A DNA stretch of 64,000 nt from Hymenobacter siberiensis (GCF_018967865.2 NZ_JAHLZY020000001.1:3224001-3288000), one strand, 5' to 3'. Shown: positions 45,883-55,825, numbered from the stretch's first letter. Numbers and translations: made by a program. Notes: generated by a model from the sequence alone, not told the origin.

Positions 45883-47280
45883 ATGACTCCGCCCGAATTT
45901 TCCGTTTTGCTGCTGGCCTGGGACGACGCCGACCCCACCGTGGCCGTGCTCGGCGGCGCGGCCCTGCCTCCTACCCTGCCGCTGGTGTACCAGCTGGCCG
46001 CCCGGCAGCCGGTGCTGGCCGTGTACCCGCACCTACCGGCCGGCAAAGCTTCGCTTAAACACGCCGCCAGCAATGCGCCGAAAGCCACGACAGCGGCAGC
46101 TGATTCCGCACATTACCCCATTCATAAACAGAATTTTACGGATAACCCCACAGCTGTTTCGGCCGCTCCGGAAGCCGCTGTCGATGCACTGGAAGCGGTA
46201 GCGAACCGGCCGGGCATACAACTGCTGCCCACGGCGGCGGCGCAGAACAAAACGACCACACCGGCACGGCAATCGCGCATTATCGGCCTGACCGATTTGG
46301 CCGCCGCCGATGCTCCGGAAGCAACCGCGCCGGCCATCCCGGGCACTCCAGCGAAGCCTTTGGCTCCTTCGCGCCGGATGCTGCCCGCTGCTCCCGGCCG
46401 CAGCCAGTGGCCTGTCGGTGCTCATGCGCCCGCGCTGGCGGGCCAGTGGCAAGCGCCGGCCGCCCCGTATCTGGGGGCGGGTTCGGGGGCTTTTTTCCCG
46501 CCACCACCGCCCGCCCCGCCCCGGCCGCTGGTGGCAGCGCAGGGCACTGGCGGCGCGGTGCCAAAGGCGGCAGTGCCCGGTTTCGGGCCGTTGAATGGCG
46601 CGGCTGCGACCGTTGCGGCTATTTCAATGGCCAGGGCTACCATCCGGCCCCGGCTGCACCCGCAGGCCGGCGACCTGAATTTCGACCCCGACCCGGAGCT
46701 GCCGGCCGTGCAGCATCCGGCCGTTTTTGAGGAAACCACGGCAGAAATCGGCGCGGCAGAAGCCGCCGACCTGTCGGCTCCGGAAGACGACCTCGTGCCT
46801 GACGCCCCGGCGGCCGACGATGAAGCGCCGGAAGCTGCCGCCGTTCGCGCGCCCCTCCCGCCACCCGCCGCGCCCGCCGTGCTGGTACCCCACCTCGATG
46901 GCCTGAACTTCCGCATGATTCAATATGCCCGGCAGGCGGCGCAGCTGGTACAGGGCCGCACCGCCGATTTTGGGGTGATTTACGCCCCCAACTGGCCGGC
47001 GTGGCTGGCGGCGCTCGAAATCCGCAACAGCTCGGGCCGGCCGCTGGTGCTCTACCTCGCCAGCCTGGCCACCGACCTGCCCAACCCCGCCGAGCACGGC
47101 TACCAGCTCGAAATGGAACGCATGGCCATGCGCCGCGCCCGCCTCGTGCTGGTGCCCGACGATGCCCTGCACCACCGCCTGCTGGCCCTGTATGCGGATG
47201 CCACCGGCAAGGTGCGCGTAGTGGCGGCCACCGACGATGCCGCCGTGCAACGCGTGCTGGGCGAAGTGGCCGTGGACTAG
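45883..47280 (+). CDS. Glycosyltransferase-like protein with Pro/Ala-rich linker
   Basis: 465 residues; the ATG at 45883 was chosen over the TTG at 45877. The N-terminus (SVLLLAWDDADPTVAVLGGAA) looks like the start of a GT4/GT5 glycosyltransferase domain. Residues ~60-330 form a low-complexity Ala/Pro/Thr linker with no fold. The C-terminal ~135 residues (DGLNFRMIQYARQAAQLV, GVIYAPNWPAWLAALEI, RPLVLYLASLATDLPNPAEH) look like the Rossmann part of glycogen-synthase-type enzymes, but the sugar-nucleotide-binding half is missing. It may be a regulatory or degenerate member. Neighbours in alpha-glucan metabolism suggest a link to glycogen. Confidence 0.6.
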   Translation: MTPPEFSVLLLAWDDADPTVAVLGGAALPPTLPLVYQLAARQPVLAVYPHLPAGKASLKHAASNAPKATTAAADSAHYPIHKQNFTDNPTAVSAAPEAAVDALEAVANRPGIQLLPTAAAQNKTTTPARQSRIIGLTDLAAADAPEATAPAIPGTPAKPLAPSRRMLPAAPGRSQWPVGAHAPALAGQWQAPAAPYLGAGSGAFFPPPPPAPPRPLVAAQGTGGAVPKAAVPGFGPLNGAAATVAAISMARATIRPRLHPQAGDLNFDPDPELPAVQHPAVFEETTAEIGAAEAADLSAPEDDLVPDAPAADDEAPEAAAVRAPLPPPAAPAVLVPHLDGLNFRMIQYARQAAQLVQGRTADFGVIYAPNWPAWLAALEIRNSSGRPLVLYLASLATDLPNPAEHGYQLEMERMAMRRARLVLVPDDALHHRLLALYADATGKVRVVAATDDAAVQRVLGEVAVD

Positions 47281-47360
47281 GCCCGCAACGGCGGCTTCTT
47301 CGGGGAATGGCTTACTTTGCTGAAACAAGCCCTTTTTCAACTCCCCAAACTCCGCCCCAT

Positions 47361-47831
47361 ATGCAGCCTGAACACGAATTTGAAGCCGTATTGGAAGCCG
47401 GCGATGGCGATGGCGGCGTGTTCGTCGTTATTCCTTTTTCGGTGCCCGAAGTATTCGGTACGCGCGGCCGGGTGCCTGTGCAGGTCACCTTCGACGGCTA
47501 CCCCTATCAGGGCAGCATCACGCCCCTCGGCGACGGCCACCACGCCCTGCACGTCCTCAAGCAAATTCGCAAAGCGGTGGATAAAACCATCGGCGACACG
47601 GTGCGCGTGACCCTTTCGCGCGACGTGGTGGAGCGCAAAATGGAAGCCCCCGCCGACCTCGCCGAGCAGCTTGTCAAAAACCCCCAGGCCGCCGCCTACT
47701 TTGCCAAGCTGGCCTACACCCACCAGCGCGAGTTCGTGCGCTGGCTGGAAGGGGCCAAGCGGCCCGAAACCCGCGCCACACGCCTGGCCGAAACCGTGGA
47801 GCTGCTGGGCCAGGGGCGCAAGCGTCCGTAG
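47361..47831 (+). CDS. YdeI/OmpD-associated DUF1905 domain protein
   Basis: 156 residues. Residues 1-85 match DUF1905 (FEAVLEA, VFVVIPFSVPEVFGTRGRVP, VTFDGYPYQGS), and the C-terminal part has the YdeI-type bacteriocin-resistance/OmpD-associated helix (LAEQLVKNPQAAAYFAKLAYTHQREFVRWLEGAKRPETR). The start at 47361 was chosen where DUF1905 begins. Cytoplasmic. The function in this family is poorly known. A palindromic repeat follows within 30 bp of the stop. Confidence 0.9.
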   Translation: MQPEHEFEAVLEAGDGDGGVFVVIPFSVPEVFGTRGRVPVQVTFDGYPYQGSITPLGDGHHALHVLKQIRKAVDKTIGDTVRVTLSRDVVERKMEAPADLAEQLVKNPQAAAYFAKLAYTHQREFVRWLEGAKRPETRATRLAETVELLGQGRKRP

Positions 47832-47860
47832 AACGACACGTTAGAACATACTTGAAAGGC

Positions 47861-47951
47861 TGTCATGCTGAGCGCAGTCGAAGCATCTCTACCGGGCAAC
47901 GCAATTATTTACTATTGCGGTGGAGATGCTTCGACTGCGCTCAGCATGACG
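47861..47951. repeat. Palindromic intergenic repeat (copy 4)
   Basis: 34-bp arms (47861-47894; 47918-47951) with two mismatches, in the variant TGTCATGCTGAGCGCAGTCG. It ends 23 bp before the amylase ATG. Confidence 0.88.
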
Positions 47952-47974
47952 TTCTAAAAATCAACCATCCCACC

Positions 47975-49985
47975 ATGAAAAACCGCTTCCTGCTGCCGCT
48001 GCTGGCCCTCCTACCCTACCTCGCCAATGCCAAAACCGCCGCCATCGACCGTGTGAACCCCACCAATTGGTGAGCGGGCATGAAAAACCCCAGCGTGCAG
48101 GTGCTCATGCACGGGCCGGCCGCGGGCACGCTGGCCTACAGCATCAACTACCCCGGCGTGAAGCTGTTGAAAATCAACACCGTTGAGAATCCCAACTACG
48201 CTTTTCTCGACCTCGTTATCAGCCCCACGGCCAAGCCCGGCCGGGTGCAGATTACCGACAAAAAAGGCAGCCAGACCATCATGCAGACCTGGGAAATCCG
48301 GGCCCGCGACAAGTCGCCCAAAGGCCAGGGCGTGACCGACACGGATTTCATCTACGAGGCCATGATTGACCGCTTCGCCAACGGCGACCCGAGCAACGAC
48401 AAGTTCGCCGACATGCGCGATACCAACCTCGACCGCGCCAATCCCTTCTTCCGGCACGGCGGCGATTTGGCCGACGTGGCCCAGCACTTTCCCTACACAT
48501 CAAGGAGCTAGGGGCCACGGCCGTATGGCTGACCCCGGTGACGGAAAACAACCAGCCCCTCACCAACGAAGGCGGCACCATGCGCGCCTCCTACCACGGC
48601 TTCGGTTTCACCGACCAGTACAACGTGGACCGGCGCTTCGGCGGCAACGCGGGCTACAAAGCCTACGTGCAGCAGGCCCACGCCGCCGGCCTCAAAGTGG
48701 TCCAGGATGCCGTGTACAACCACGTGGGCAACACTCACTGGATTTTGCAGGACCTGCCCATGAAAAGCTGGCTGCACCAGTGGCCCACCTACACCAACAC
48801 CACCTACAAATACCAGCCCATCACCGACCCGCACGCCGCCCCCAACGACAAGCGCGTAACCCTCGACGGCTGGTTCGTGCCCTTCCTGCCCGACCTCAAT
48901 CAGCAGAACCCCTACGTGGCCAACTACTTAATTGAAAACGCCCTTTGGAACGTGGAGAACTTCGGCATCGACGCCTACCGCATCGACACCTACATGTACA
49001 ACGACCAGCCCTTTATGAACCGCTGCAACGCGGCGCTGCTGGCCGAGTACCCGCGCCTGCACATCTTCGGCGAGTCGTCGGTGAATAACGTCATCGACCA
49101 GGCCTACTACACCCGCAATAAAATTGATTTCCCCTTCAAGTCGAACCAGCCCGGCGGGCTCGATTTCGTGCTCGAAGGCGGCCTGCTAGGTGCGCTGAAA
49201 GAAGTGGGCACGCCAGCCGCCACCGGCTGGGACGGCGGCGCGCAGCACCTGTACCAGACCCTGGCTCAGGACGTGGTGTACGAGAACCCCAATAAGCTCG
49301 TCACTTTCCTCGACAACTTCGACCACGACCGGTACCTGTCCGTCATCGGCGACGATTTTGACCGCTACAAAATGGGCCTTACCTGGCTGCTCACCACCCG
49401 CGGCATCCCGAGTATGTACTACGGCACCGAAATCCTGATGAAGAACTTCAAGGACCCCACCGATGCCGAGGTGCGCAAGAATTTCCCCGGCGGCTGGCCC
49501 GGTGATGCGGAGAATAAATTCACCGCCGCCGGCCGCTCGGCCCGCGAAAACGAGGTTTTCGCCTTCGCAAAAAACTAGTCACCTACCGCCGCGACCATAA
49601 AACGCTGCACTCCGGCAAGCTGATGCAGTACCTGCCGCAGGATGGCCCCTACGTATACTTCCGCTACGATGCTACCGGCACCGTAATGGTCGCCTCAAAC
49701 ACCACCGACAAGCCCGCCAGCCTGCCCACCGCCTGGTTCACGGAGCGCATGGCCGGCTTCACGAAGGCCCGCAACGTGCTCACGGGCGAGAGTCTGAGCA
49801 GCGTTGCGTCGCTCCAGTTGCCCGCCAAAACGGCAGTGGTGCTGGAACTGGGGAAGCAGCTGTTTGGCTACCGCATCGATACCCCCCGGAACAAAGCAAA
49901 CTGCCCAACGCATCAGCCGGAACCGAACTTGAATGAGTTCACGAAACTCATCTCCAAAGCGATTTTCGTGAACGTTGAAAGGTGA
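47975..49985 (+). pseudogene. Secreted cyclomaltodextrinase/alpha-amylase (GH13), disrupted
   Basis: A signal peptide (LLALLPYLANA) starts at 47975, then a cyclomaltodextrinase N-domain begins RVNPTNW and hits TGA at 48071-48073 where homologues have NWW, so TGG to TGA is likely. The frame then continues. At 48495-48498 an extra AC shifts the frame (FPY then HLKELGATAVWLTP). At 49569-49574 a run of A is one base short. The three pieces rejoin as a full GH13: FIYEAMIDRFANGD, GIDAYRIDTYMY (catalytic Asp), IFGESSV (Glu) and TFLDNFDHDR. The final ~45 codons run past the normal end. The enzyme would have cleaved alpha-glucans outside the cell. Confidence 0.88.
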
Positions 49986-50134
49986 ACCAGTTCCTTAAAC
50001 TCTAGCTGAACGTTGGAACGCATTCACATGGCTTACAAACACCAGCCAACACCTGTTTAGGAAATTGAGGGTTCCTTTGCTTTCGGTAACGGGGCCGCAG
50101 TAAGAAAGCTCGAACCCCTTCCCCGGCAAGCCCT

Positions 50135-50590
50135 ATGCGCATCTACATGGCCTACCTGCTGGCGGCATTGTTGAGTTTTTACTTGGTGATGCTCTATTAC
50201 GGCGTCTCGGCCGGGTTTGCTAGCCCCGTCCCGGTTCTGGCCCTCGTCGGAACCTTAGTGCTCTCGGCAATGGCGGCCCCCGTTCTCGTGTACAGTCCCC
50301 GGGTCGGGCTCTGGCTAGGTGCCCTGGGCTGTGGCCTGCTCTTGCCCTACAGCGTGATGTTTCTCCGGGGCGTACTGATGGAATGGCATTGGCACTGGTT
50401 GATGCCCCTGGGGCTACTGCCTGCCGTACTCGTCTTGGTCAGCAGCTACTACACGGTGCGGGCGTTGCGAACGCGCCTCGTTGCCGGGCTCGCCTTCCCC
50501 GCGCATCCGTGGCTAAAACGGGGCTTGGTTCTCCTGCCCCTGCTACTGTGGGCAAGCTACCTCGTCTCCATTCGTTCGGCGTTCGGTTAA
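50135..50590 (+). CDS. Small polytopic membrane protein
   Basis: 151 residues with four to five membrane helices (YMAYLLAALLSFYLVMLYYG, VPVLALVGTLVLSAMAAPVLV, LGALGCGLLLPYSVMFL, MPLGLLPAVLVLVSSYYTV and GLVLLPLLLWASYLV). No family is recognised, and no operon partner is obvious. Confidence 0.65.
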   Translation: MRIYMAYLLAALLSFYLVMLYYGVSAGFASPVPVLALVGTLVLSAMAAPVLVYSPRVGLWLGALGCGLLLPYSVMFLRGVLMEWHWHWLMPLGLLPAVLVLVSSYYTVRALRTRLVAGLAFPAHPWLKRGLVLLPLLLWASYLVSIRSAFG

Positions 50591-50684
50591 CCCCAGTTTA
50601 CTGAACTCTATTTAGCAGCAGACACTATTTGAATAGCTTACAAGCGCTGGTTTATCAAAATGAGGGTCATACCTTTCGGACAAG

Positions 50685-51110
50685 ATGAAAAAGTGGTTTG
50701 TTGTCGTGTGCGCCGCGCTTCACTCCGGGCTGTTTTTTTCCCAGTGGGGAGCCGATAAACAGGAACTTGGAGAGGGGTACTACTACTTGCCCCGGTACGA
50801 AGCAGTCGATGTGGGGTACCCAGGCGGACCCGTAGTGTACAAATCGGCGCATAAGTACCTGTTTTCCCACATCCGGATTGACGGCGACCTGAAGGGCATC
50901 AACTCGAACCGCCGATTCATTCTAGCCGTGAGGCAACCACTCGCTGCTTCCGCGGCTAGCAAAGCCATCCCCATGAAACAACAAGACTTGCAGTACTTTA
51001 TTCTGGTGAAAGCCTCGGATGCGGTTTACGGGCCATACAGCAGGAAAGAATATGCCCGGCAGCGGACCATACTCGACGTACCGGCGCACTTGCAAGTGGA
51101 AGCAGAGTAG
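50685..51110 (+). CDS. Hypothetical secreted protein
   Basis: 141 residues starting MKKWFVVVCAALHSGLFF, a short N-terminal hydrophobic segment that may be a signal peptide or membrane anchor. It is followed by a soluble domain with GEGYYYLPRYEAVDVGYPGG, a central DLKGINSNRRFILAVRQP and DLQYFILVKASDAVYGPYSR. No family is recognised. Possibly a small regulatory or immunity-like protein. Confidence 0.6.
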   Translation: MKKWFVVVCAALHSGLFFSQWGADKQELGEGYYYLPRYEAVDVGYPGGPVVYKSAHKYLFSHIRIDGDLKGINSNRRFILAVRQPLAASAASKAIPMKQQDLQYFILVKASDAVYGPYSRKEYARQRTILDVPAHLQVEAE

Positions 51111-51217
51111 CACCACCGCCCATTCTTCGGGCATAAAAGCATGCCTTAGCCCCAGACAACAAGGTTCATCTTTACGGTGATATAAATAAGCGCGCTACTA
51201 CCTAGAGCTTCCAAGTG

Positions 51218-53266
51218 CTACCCCCGCGCCAGCACCAGCGCCACCCGGCTCGGCACGTACAGGCTCAATTGGTGCTCATACGTCTCGTACTCAAACGCCT
51301 CGTCGGGCCGGTCGAAACCGCCGAACCGGCTGTTGTCGGACGACAGTACCACGCGATATTTACCTTCCTCCGTCACCCAGAAGCGGTAGTCGGTCAGGCT
51401 TTTTTCGACGTGGAAATTGACCACGAACACCAGCCCGGCGCGCTCAAATACCAGCACTTTGTTTTCCTCGTCGTGCTTCAATAAAACGGCGGGGCCGGCG
51501 GCCAGCAGGTGTTGCGCTTTGGCCAGGTGAATCATCGCCTTATCGAACTCCCCCAGCTGGTGGAATTTCAGCTCCGGGTTGTCACCCAGGCTCCACTGGC
51601 GGCGGGCGAAGTGGTAGCTCCAGTCGTTGCCCTCGCGGGGGAAATCGACCCACTCCGGGTGCCCGAACTCGTTGCCGATGAAGGTGAGGTAGCCCTCGCC
51701 GCCCGCCGCCAGCGTGAGCAGGCGGATGAGCTTGTGCAGGGCCACGCCCCGGGCGGCAATGGGGTCGCCATCGGCGGCGTGCATGTGGGTGTAGATGCTC
51801 GCATCAATCAGCCAGTGCAGCAGCGTTTTATCGCCCACCAGGGCCTGGTCGTGGCTTTCGGCGTAGGCAATGGTTTTTTCGCCGGCGCGGCGGTTGGTGA
51901 GGGTATGCCAGAGGTCGCTAAGGGGCCAGTTCTCGTCGGGCGTATGCTTGAGCAGCTTAATCCAGTAATCGGGAATGCCCATGGCCAGGCGGAAATCGAA
52001 GCCAATCCCGCCTTCTTTGATGGGGCGGCACAGGCCGGGCAGGCCACTCATGTCCTCGGCAATAAGCATGCTGCCTTTTTTGAGCTCGTGGGCCAGCGTG
52101 GTGGCCAGCTGTAAGTACAGAATGGCATCCTCGTCGGCGGCCGGGCCGAAGTAATTGTCGTAGCTCATAAATGCCACGCCCTCGCCGTGGTGGTGGTAGA
52201 GCATGCTGGTCACGCCATCGAAGCGGAAGCCATCGAAGTGGTATTCTTCGAGCCAGAAGCGCAGGTTGGAAAGCAGGAACTGCTGCACCTCGGGGCGGCC
52301 ATAGTCGAAGAGCTTGCTGTCCCAGCCGGGGTGGTTGCCGCGCTCGCCCTGGTGGAAGTAGAGGTTGCCGGAGCCATCGAAATCGGCCAGGCCCTCGGCC
52401 TCGTTTTTCACGGCGTGCGAGTGCACGATATCGAGCAGCACGGCAATGCCGAGCCCGTGGGCTTCATTGATGAGAAACTTGAGGTCTTCGGGCGTGCCGA
52501 AGCGCGAGCTAGCGGCAAACAGATTGGAGACGTGGTAGCCGAACGAGCCGTAGTACGGGTGCTCCATCACGGCCATCAGCTGCACCGTGTTGTAGCCGCC
52601 GGCCGCAATGCGGGGCAGAATATTTTCGGCGAATTCGCGGTAGGTACCCACCCGGCCCTCTTCGGTGGCCATGCCCACGTGGGCCTCGTAAATGAGGGGC
52701 TCTTTGCCCGCCTTCGTGGGTTTGAATTTCTGGTCCGACCAGGTAAAGGGCGTGGCGGGCTCCCACACCTGGGCGGCGTAGTCCTTGGTGTGCTCGTCCT
52801 GCACCACGCGGCGCACGGTGGCGGGCAGGCGGTCTTTACCCCCGGCGGCCGTCACCACGTGCACTTTGTAGCGGCTGCCGTGGGCCAGGCGCTGGTCATA
52901 CTCGGCATCGGGCAAAAACACTTCCCACACCCCAAAATCAAGCTTTTGCAGCGGGTTGGCTCCACGGTCCCAGCCGTTGAAATCGCCCACCAGCGACAGG
53001 TAATCGGCCCCGGGAGCCCACTCGCAGTACACCCAGCCCCGGCGGCCGGCGTCGTGGTTCAGGCCCAACTGCTGGTGGGCGGTGGCGTAGTTTGCTAAAG
53101 AGCCGTGGTATTGTTCGATTTCGGCCAGGCGGGCCTGTAGGCGGGCCTGGCGCTGGCGCAGCACGGGTTCGTAGGGCGCAAGCCAGGCGTCGTTTTTCAC
53201 GAGGGCGAGCGGGGCCGGGCGGCGGGCCTTGGGGGCGGCGGATGCAGTGGATTTCGACGTAGCCAT
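51218..53266 (-). CDS. glgB: 1,4-alpha-glucan branching enzyme
   Basis: 682 residues from the ATG at 53266, after which family homology starts. The N-terminal CBM48-type domain has WAPGADYLSLVGDFNGWDR. The GH13 barrel has GFRFDGVTSMLYHHHG with the nucleophile Asp350, IAEDMSGLPG with the acid/base Glu and AESHDQALVGDKT with the third carboxylate. The motifs (YHHHG after the nucleophile and the long C-terminal domain) are those of eukaryotic-type (GH13_8) branching enzymes. It transfers alpha-1,4 segments to make alpha-1,6 branches in glycogen. Divergently transcribed from ggt. Confidence 0.95.
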   Translation of the reverse strand: MATSKSTASAAPKARRPAPLALVKNDAWLAPYEPVLRQRQARLQARLAEIEQYHGSLANYATAHQQLGLNHDAGRRGWVYCEWAPGADYLSLVGDFNGWDRGANPLQKLDFGVWEVFLPDAEYDQRLAHGSRYKVHVVTAAGGKDRLPATVRRVVQDEHTKDYAAQVWEPATPFTWSDQKFKPTKAGKEPLIYEAHVGMATEEGRVGTYREFAENILPRIAAGGYNTVQLMAVMEHPYYGSFGYHVSNLFAASSRFGTPEDLKFLINEAHGLGIAVLLDIVHSHAVKNEAEGLADFDGSGNLYFHQGERGNHPGWDSKLFDYGRPEVQQFLLSNLRFWLEEYHFDGFRFDGVTSMLYHHHGEGVAFMSYDNYFGPAADEDAILYLQLATTLAHELKKGSMLIAEDMSGLPGLCRPIKEGGIGFDFRLAMGIPDYWIKLLKHTPDENWPLSDLWHTLTNRRAGEKTIAYAESHDQALVGDKTLLHWLIDASIYTHMHAADGDPIAARGVALHKLIRLLTLAAGGEGYLTFIGNEFGHPEWVDFPREGNDWSYHFARRQWSLGDNPELKFHQLGEFDKAMIHLAKAQHLLAAGPAVLLKHDEENKVLVFERAGLVFVVNFHVEKSLTDYRFWVTEEGKYRVVLSSDNSRFGGFDRPDEAFEYETYEHQLSLYVPSRVALVLARG

Positions 53267-53411
53267 GATGCGGGAAGGTTTAGGCCAAAAGTAACGCGCC
53301 GCAACTGCCGGCCCAGCAGCGGCGGCGGCTCGGCGGCAAATTATACGTGCTGGCAGGCAATTTCGGTCCGGCAATAGCAATCCGCTGAAATATGGCGTTA
53401 TTTTGCCCAAT

Positions 53412-55163
53412 ATGAGATACCGTCTCCTGACCATTCCGCTGGCCTTGCTGCTGGCCTGCTCGTCCGAGCGGCCGGTCACGTCCACCTCGCGGGCCTTCGA
53501 GGGGTCGCTGGGCACGCCGCCGCCCAAGGCCGCCGCCCCCCGGCTGGCCCGCTACGCCATGGTGGTATCGGCCCACCCCGAAGCCTCCAAAATCGGCACC
53601 CAGATTCTCCAGCGCGGCGGCAACGCCTACGACGCGGCCGTGGCCGTGCAGTTTGCGCTGGCCGTGGCCCTGCCCGTGGCCGGCAACATCGGCGGCGGCG
53701 GCTTCCTGCTCTACCGCGACCGCAACGGCTCGGCCGGCTCGCTCGATTTCCGCGAAACGGCCCCCGCTGGCGCCACGCGGGATATGTACCTCGATAAGCA
53801 GGGCAACGTGGTGCCCGACCTGAGCACCGCCGGCCCGCTGGCCGTGGGCACGCCCGGCACCGTGGCCGGCATGGCTACGCTGCACAAGCAGTTGGGTAAG
53901 CTTTCGTGGGCCACGCTGGTGCAGCCGGCCGTGGCGCTGGCCACCCGGGGCTTCCCGCTCACGGCCAAGGAGGCGGCCGGCCTCAACCGCAACCGCGCCG
54001 ATTTCCAGAAATACAACCCCGGCAGTTCCCCGGCCTACCTACGCCCCGGCGGCGGCGAGTGGCAGGCCGGCGACACCCTGCGCCTGCCCGAGCTGGCCCG
54101 CACCCTCACCCGCGTGCGCGACCAGGGCCGCGCCGGCTTCTACAAGGGCGAAACCGCCCGCCTGCTGCTCAGCGAAATGAAGCGCGGCGGCGGCCTCGTA
54201 AACCAGGCCGACCTCGACAACTACAAGGCCAAGTGGCGCGAGCCCCTGCGCGGCCACTACCGCGACTACGACGTGATTACCATGCCGCCGCCCAGCTCGG
54301 GCGGCGTGGCCCTGCTGCAGATGCTGCAAATGCTGGAGCCCGTGGACCTGGCCCAGGCCGGCTACCACACACCCCTGGCCGTGCACTACATCACCGAAGC
54401 CGAGCGGCGCGTGTATGCCGACCGTGCCACCTACCTCGGCGACCCTGATTTCGGCTTCGTGCCCGTACAAAAGCTGCTCGATGTGGACTATAACCGCCAG
54501 CGGGCCGCCTCCATGCGCCCCAAAGGCCGCGCCACCGCCAGCGCTGCCGTGGCGGCTGGGGCCAAACTACCCGGCTACGAGAGCGACGAAACCACCCACT
54601 ACAGCATCGTCGATGCCTTCGGCAATGCCGTGAGCTGCACCACCACCCTCAACGGGGCCTATGGTAGCAAAGTAGTGGTGCCCGGCGCGGGCTTTTTGCT
54701 AAATAATGAGATGGACGACTTCTCGGCCAAAGCCGGCGTGCCCAACGCCTACGGCCTGGTGGGCGGCACCGCCAACGCCATCGCGCCCGGCAAGCGCATG
54801 CTCAGCAGCATGACGCCCACCATCCTCACCCGCAACGGCAAGGTAGCGCTGGTAACCGGCACGCCCGGCGGCAGCACTATCATTACCAGCGTGTTGCAAA
54901 GCATCATTGGCATTGTTGATTACGGCCTGAATGCCCAGCAGGTGGTGACCGCGCCGCGCCTGCACCACCAGTGGCTGCCCGATATCATCGACGTGGAAGC
55001 CGGAGCCCTGCTGCCCGTGGCCCAGGATACGCTGCGCGCCCGCGGCTACCACCTCAACCCGCGCCTGCCCTGGGGCAAGCTCGATATCATCCACATCCTG
55101 CCCGACGGCATGCTGGAAGGCGGTGCCGACCCGCGCGGCGATGACACGGCCCTGGGGTATTAG
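53412..55163 (+). CDS. ggt: Gamma-glutamyltransferase, lipoprotein
   Basis: 583 residues. A lipoprotein signal (LLTIPLALLLACSS) is followed by the large subunit (GGNAYDAAVAVQFALAVA, GNIGGGGFLLY, SLDFRETAPAGATRDMYLD), then the autoprocessing point: Thr394 of TTHYSIVDAFGNAVSCTTTL becomes the N-terminal nucleophile of the small subunit. GSKVVVPGAGFLLNNEMDDF closes the active site. Hydrolyses or transfers gamma-glutamyl groups of glutathione and gamma-glutamyl peptides at the outer membrane or in the periplasm. Fits the peptide-scavenging theme of the window. Confidence 0.95.
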   Translation: MRYRLLTIPLALLLACSSERPVTSTSRAFEGSLGTPPPKAAAPRLARYAMVVSAHPEASKIGTQILQRGGNAYDAAVAVQFALAVALPVAGNIGGGGFLLYRDRNGSAGSLDFRETAPAGATRDMYLDKQGNVVPDLSTAGPLAVGTPGTVAGMATLHKQLGKLSWATLVQPAVALATRGFPLTAKEAAGLNRNRADFQKYNPGSSPAYLRPGGGEWQAGDTLRLPELARTLTRVRDQGRAGFYKGETARLLLSEMKRGGGLVNQADLDNYKAKWREPLRGHYRDYDVITMPPPSSGGVALLQMLQMLEPVDLAQAGYHTPLAVHYITEAERRVYADRATYLGDPDFGFVPVQKLLDVDYNRQRAASMRPKGRATASAAVAAGAKLPGYESDETTHYSIVDAFGNAVSCTTTLNGAYGSKVVVPGAGFLLNNEMDDFSAKAGVPNAYGLVGGTANAIAPGKRMLSSMTPTILTRNGKVALVTGTPGGSTIITSVLQSIIGIVDYGLNAQQVVTAPRLHHQWLPDIIDVEAGALLPVAQDTLRARGYHLNPRLPWGKLDIIHILPDGMLEGGADPRGDDTALGY

Positions 55164-55177
55164 CAGTCAGAAAAAAA

Positions 55178-55288
55178 ACGTTATGCCGAGCGTAGCCGAG
55201 GCATAACGCGTGTAGTAGTAACTCAATCGTTCAACGACGTTAATTACTACCACACGCGAGATGCCTCGGCTACGCTCGGCATGACGTT
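55178..55288. repeat. Palindromic intergenic repeat (copy 5)
   Basis: ~45-bp arms (55178-55222; 55244-55288), beginning AACGTTATGCCGAGCGTAGC, with only a few mismatches. Located between ggt and the next gene on the minus strand. Confidence 0.88.
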
Positions 55289-55333
55289 CTTGCTTTTGGG
55301 CTTCTTCAACCCAACCGCTACGTTAACCGTAGC

Positions 55334-55705
55334 TTAGTGCTGCGCTACCCGCGAGCCGGCGATGTGGCGCAGATTGCCGGCCACCGAAATCAGCTTCTGG
55401 CTGAACTCGCGGGCTTTGTCGCCTTCGCCGCTGAAATTGTGGGTAGTGAGGGCGGCCTGGGCCGTCATCTCGCCGAGGTTCTGGAAGGCCTGCGACATGC
55501 CGGCAGCGTTGTTGTTGCTGATGTGGTTGCGCAGGGTTTCAAGCTCGGCTACCATGAGGCGGGTAGCCGGCTGGTCGATGTTGCGCAGGTGCTGAATCCA
55601 GTTTTCGAGATGGCTGATGCCCTTGCCGGGGTCTACCTGGAAGCCGGCGTTGTTGGTATCGAACAGCAAGCGAATGCTGGATTCTGCTTCAGTGAAAAAG
55701 CTCAT
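55334..55705 (-). CDS. Small hypothetical protein (paralogue of 55894)
   Basis: 123 residues, mainly helical, without a signal peptide: NWIQHLRNIDQPATRLMVAEL, then MSQAFQNLGEMTAQAALTTH and GDKAREFSQKLISVAGNL. It aligns with the protein at 55894 through a shared pattern: WI-x2-L, ELxxL, LGExT-x2-AA and DKxR-x3-Q-x2-L. Domain family not recognised. Possibly an antiparallel helical bundle. Confidence 0.72.
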   Translation of the reverse strand: MSFFTEAESSIRLLFDTNNAGFQVDPGKGISHLENWIQHLRNIDQPATRLMVAELETLRNHISNNNAAGMSQAFQNLGEMTAQAALTTHNFSGEGDKAREFSQKLISVAGNLRHIAGSRVAQH

Positions 55706-55825
55706 GGGGCAAATTTAGAGATGGGTTGGTACGGCAACGAGGCCACGAATGGAACATCCGACCGGCCTGCTTTCAGCCGCGAAGATACGCAGCCAAACAG
55801 GCAAAATGCTATTCAACGGCGGCAG

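Noticed and set aside
37710..48073. TGA read as tryptophan (recoded genetic code)
   Set aside because: Many intact genes in the window end in TGA (e.g. at 1338-1340, 2665-2667, 36577-36579), and broken genes also carry TAG stops and frameshifts.
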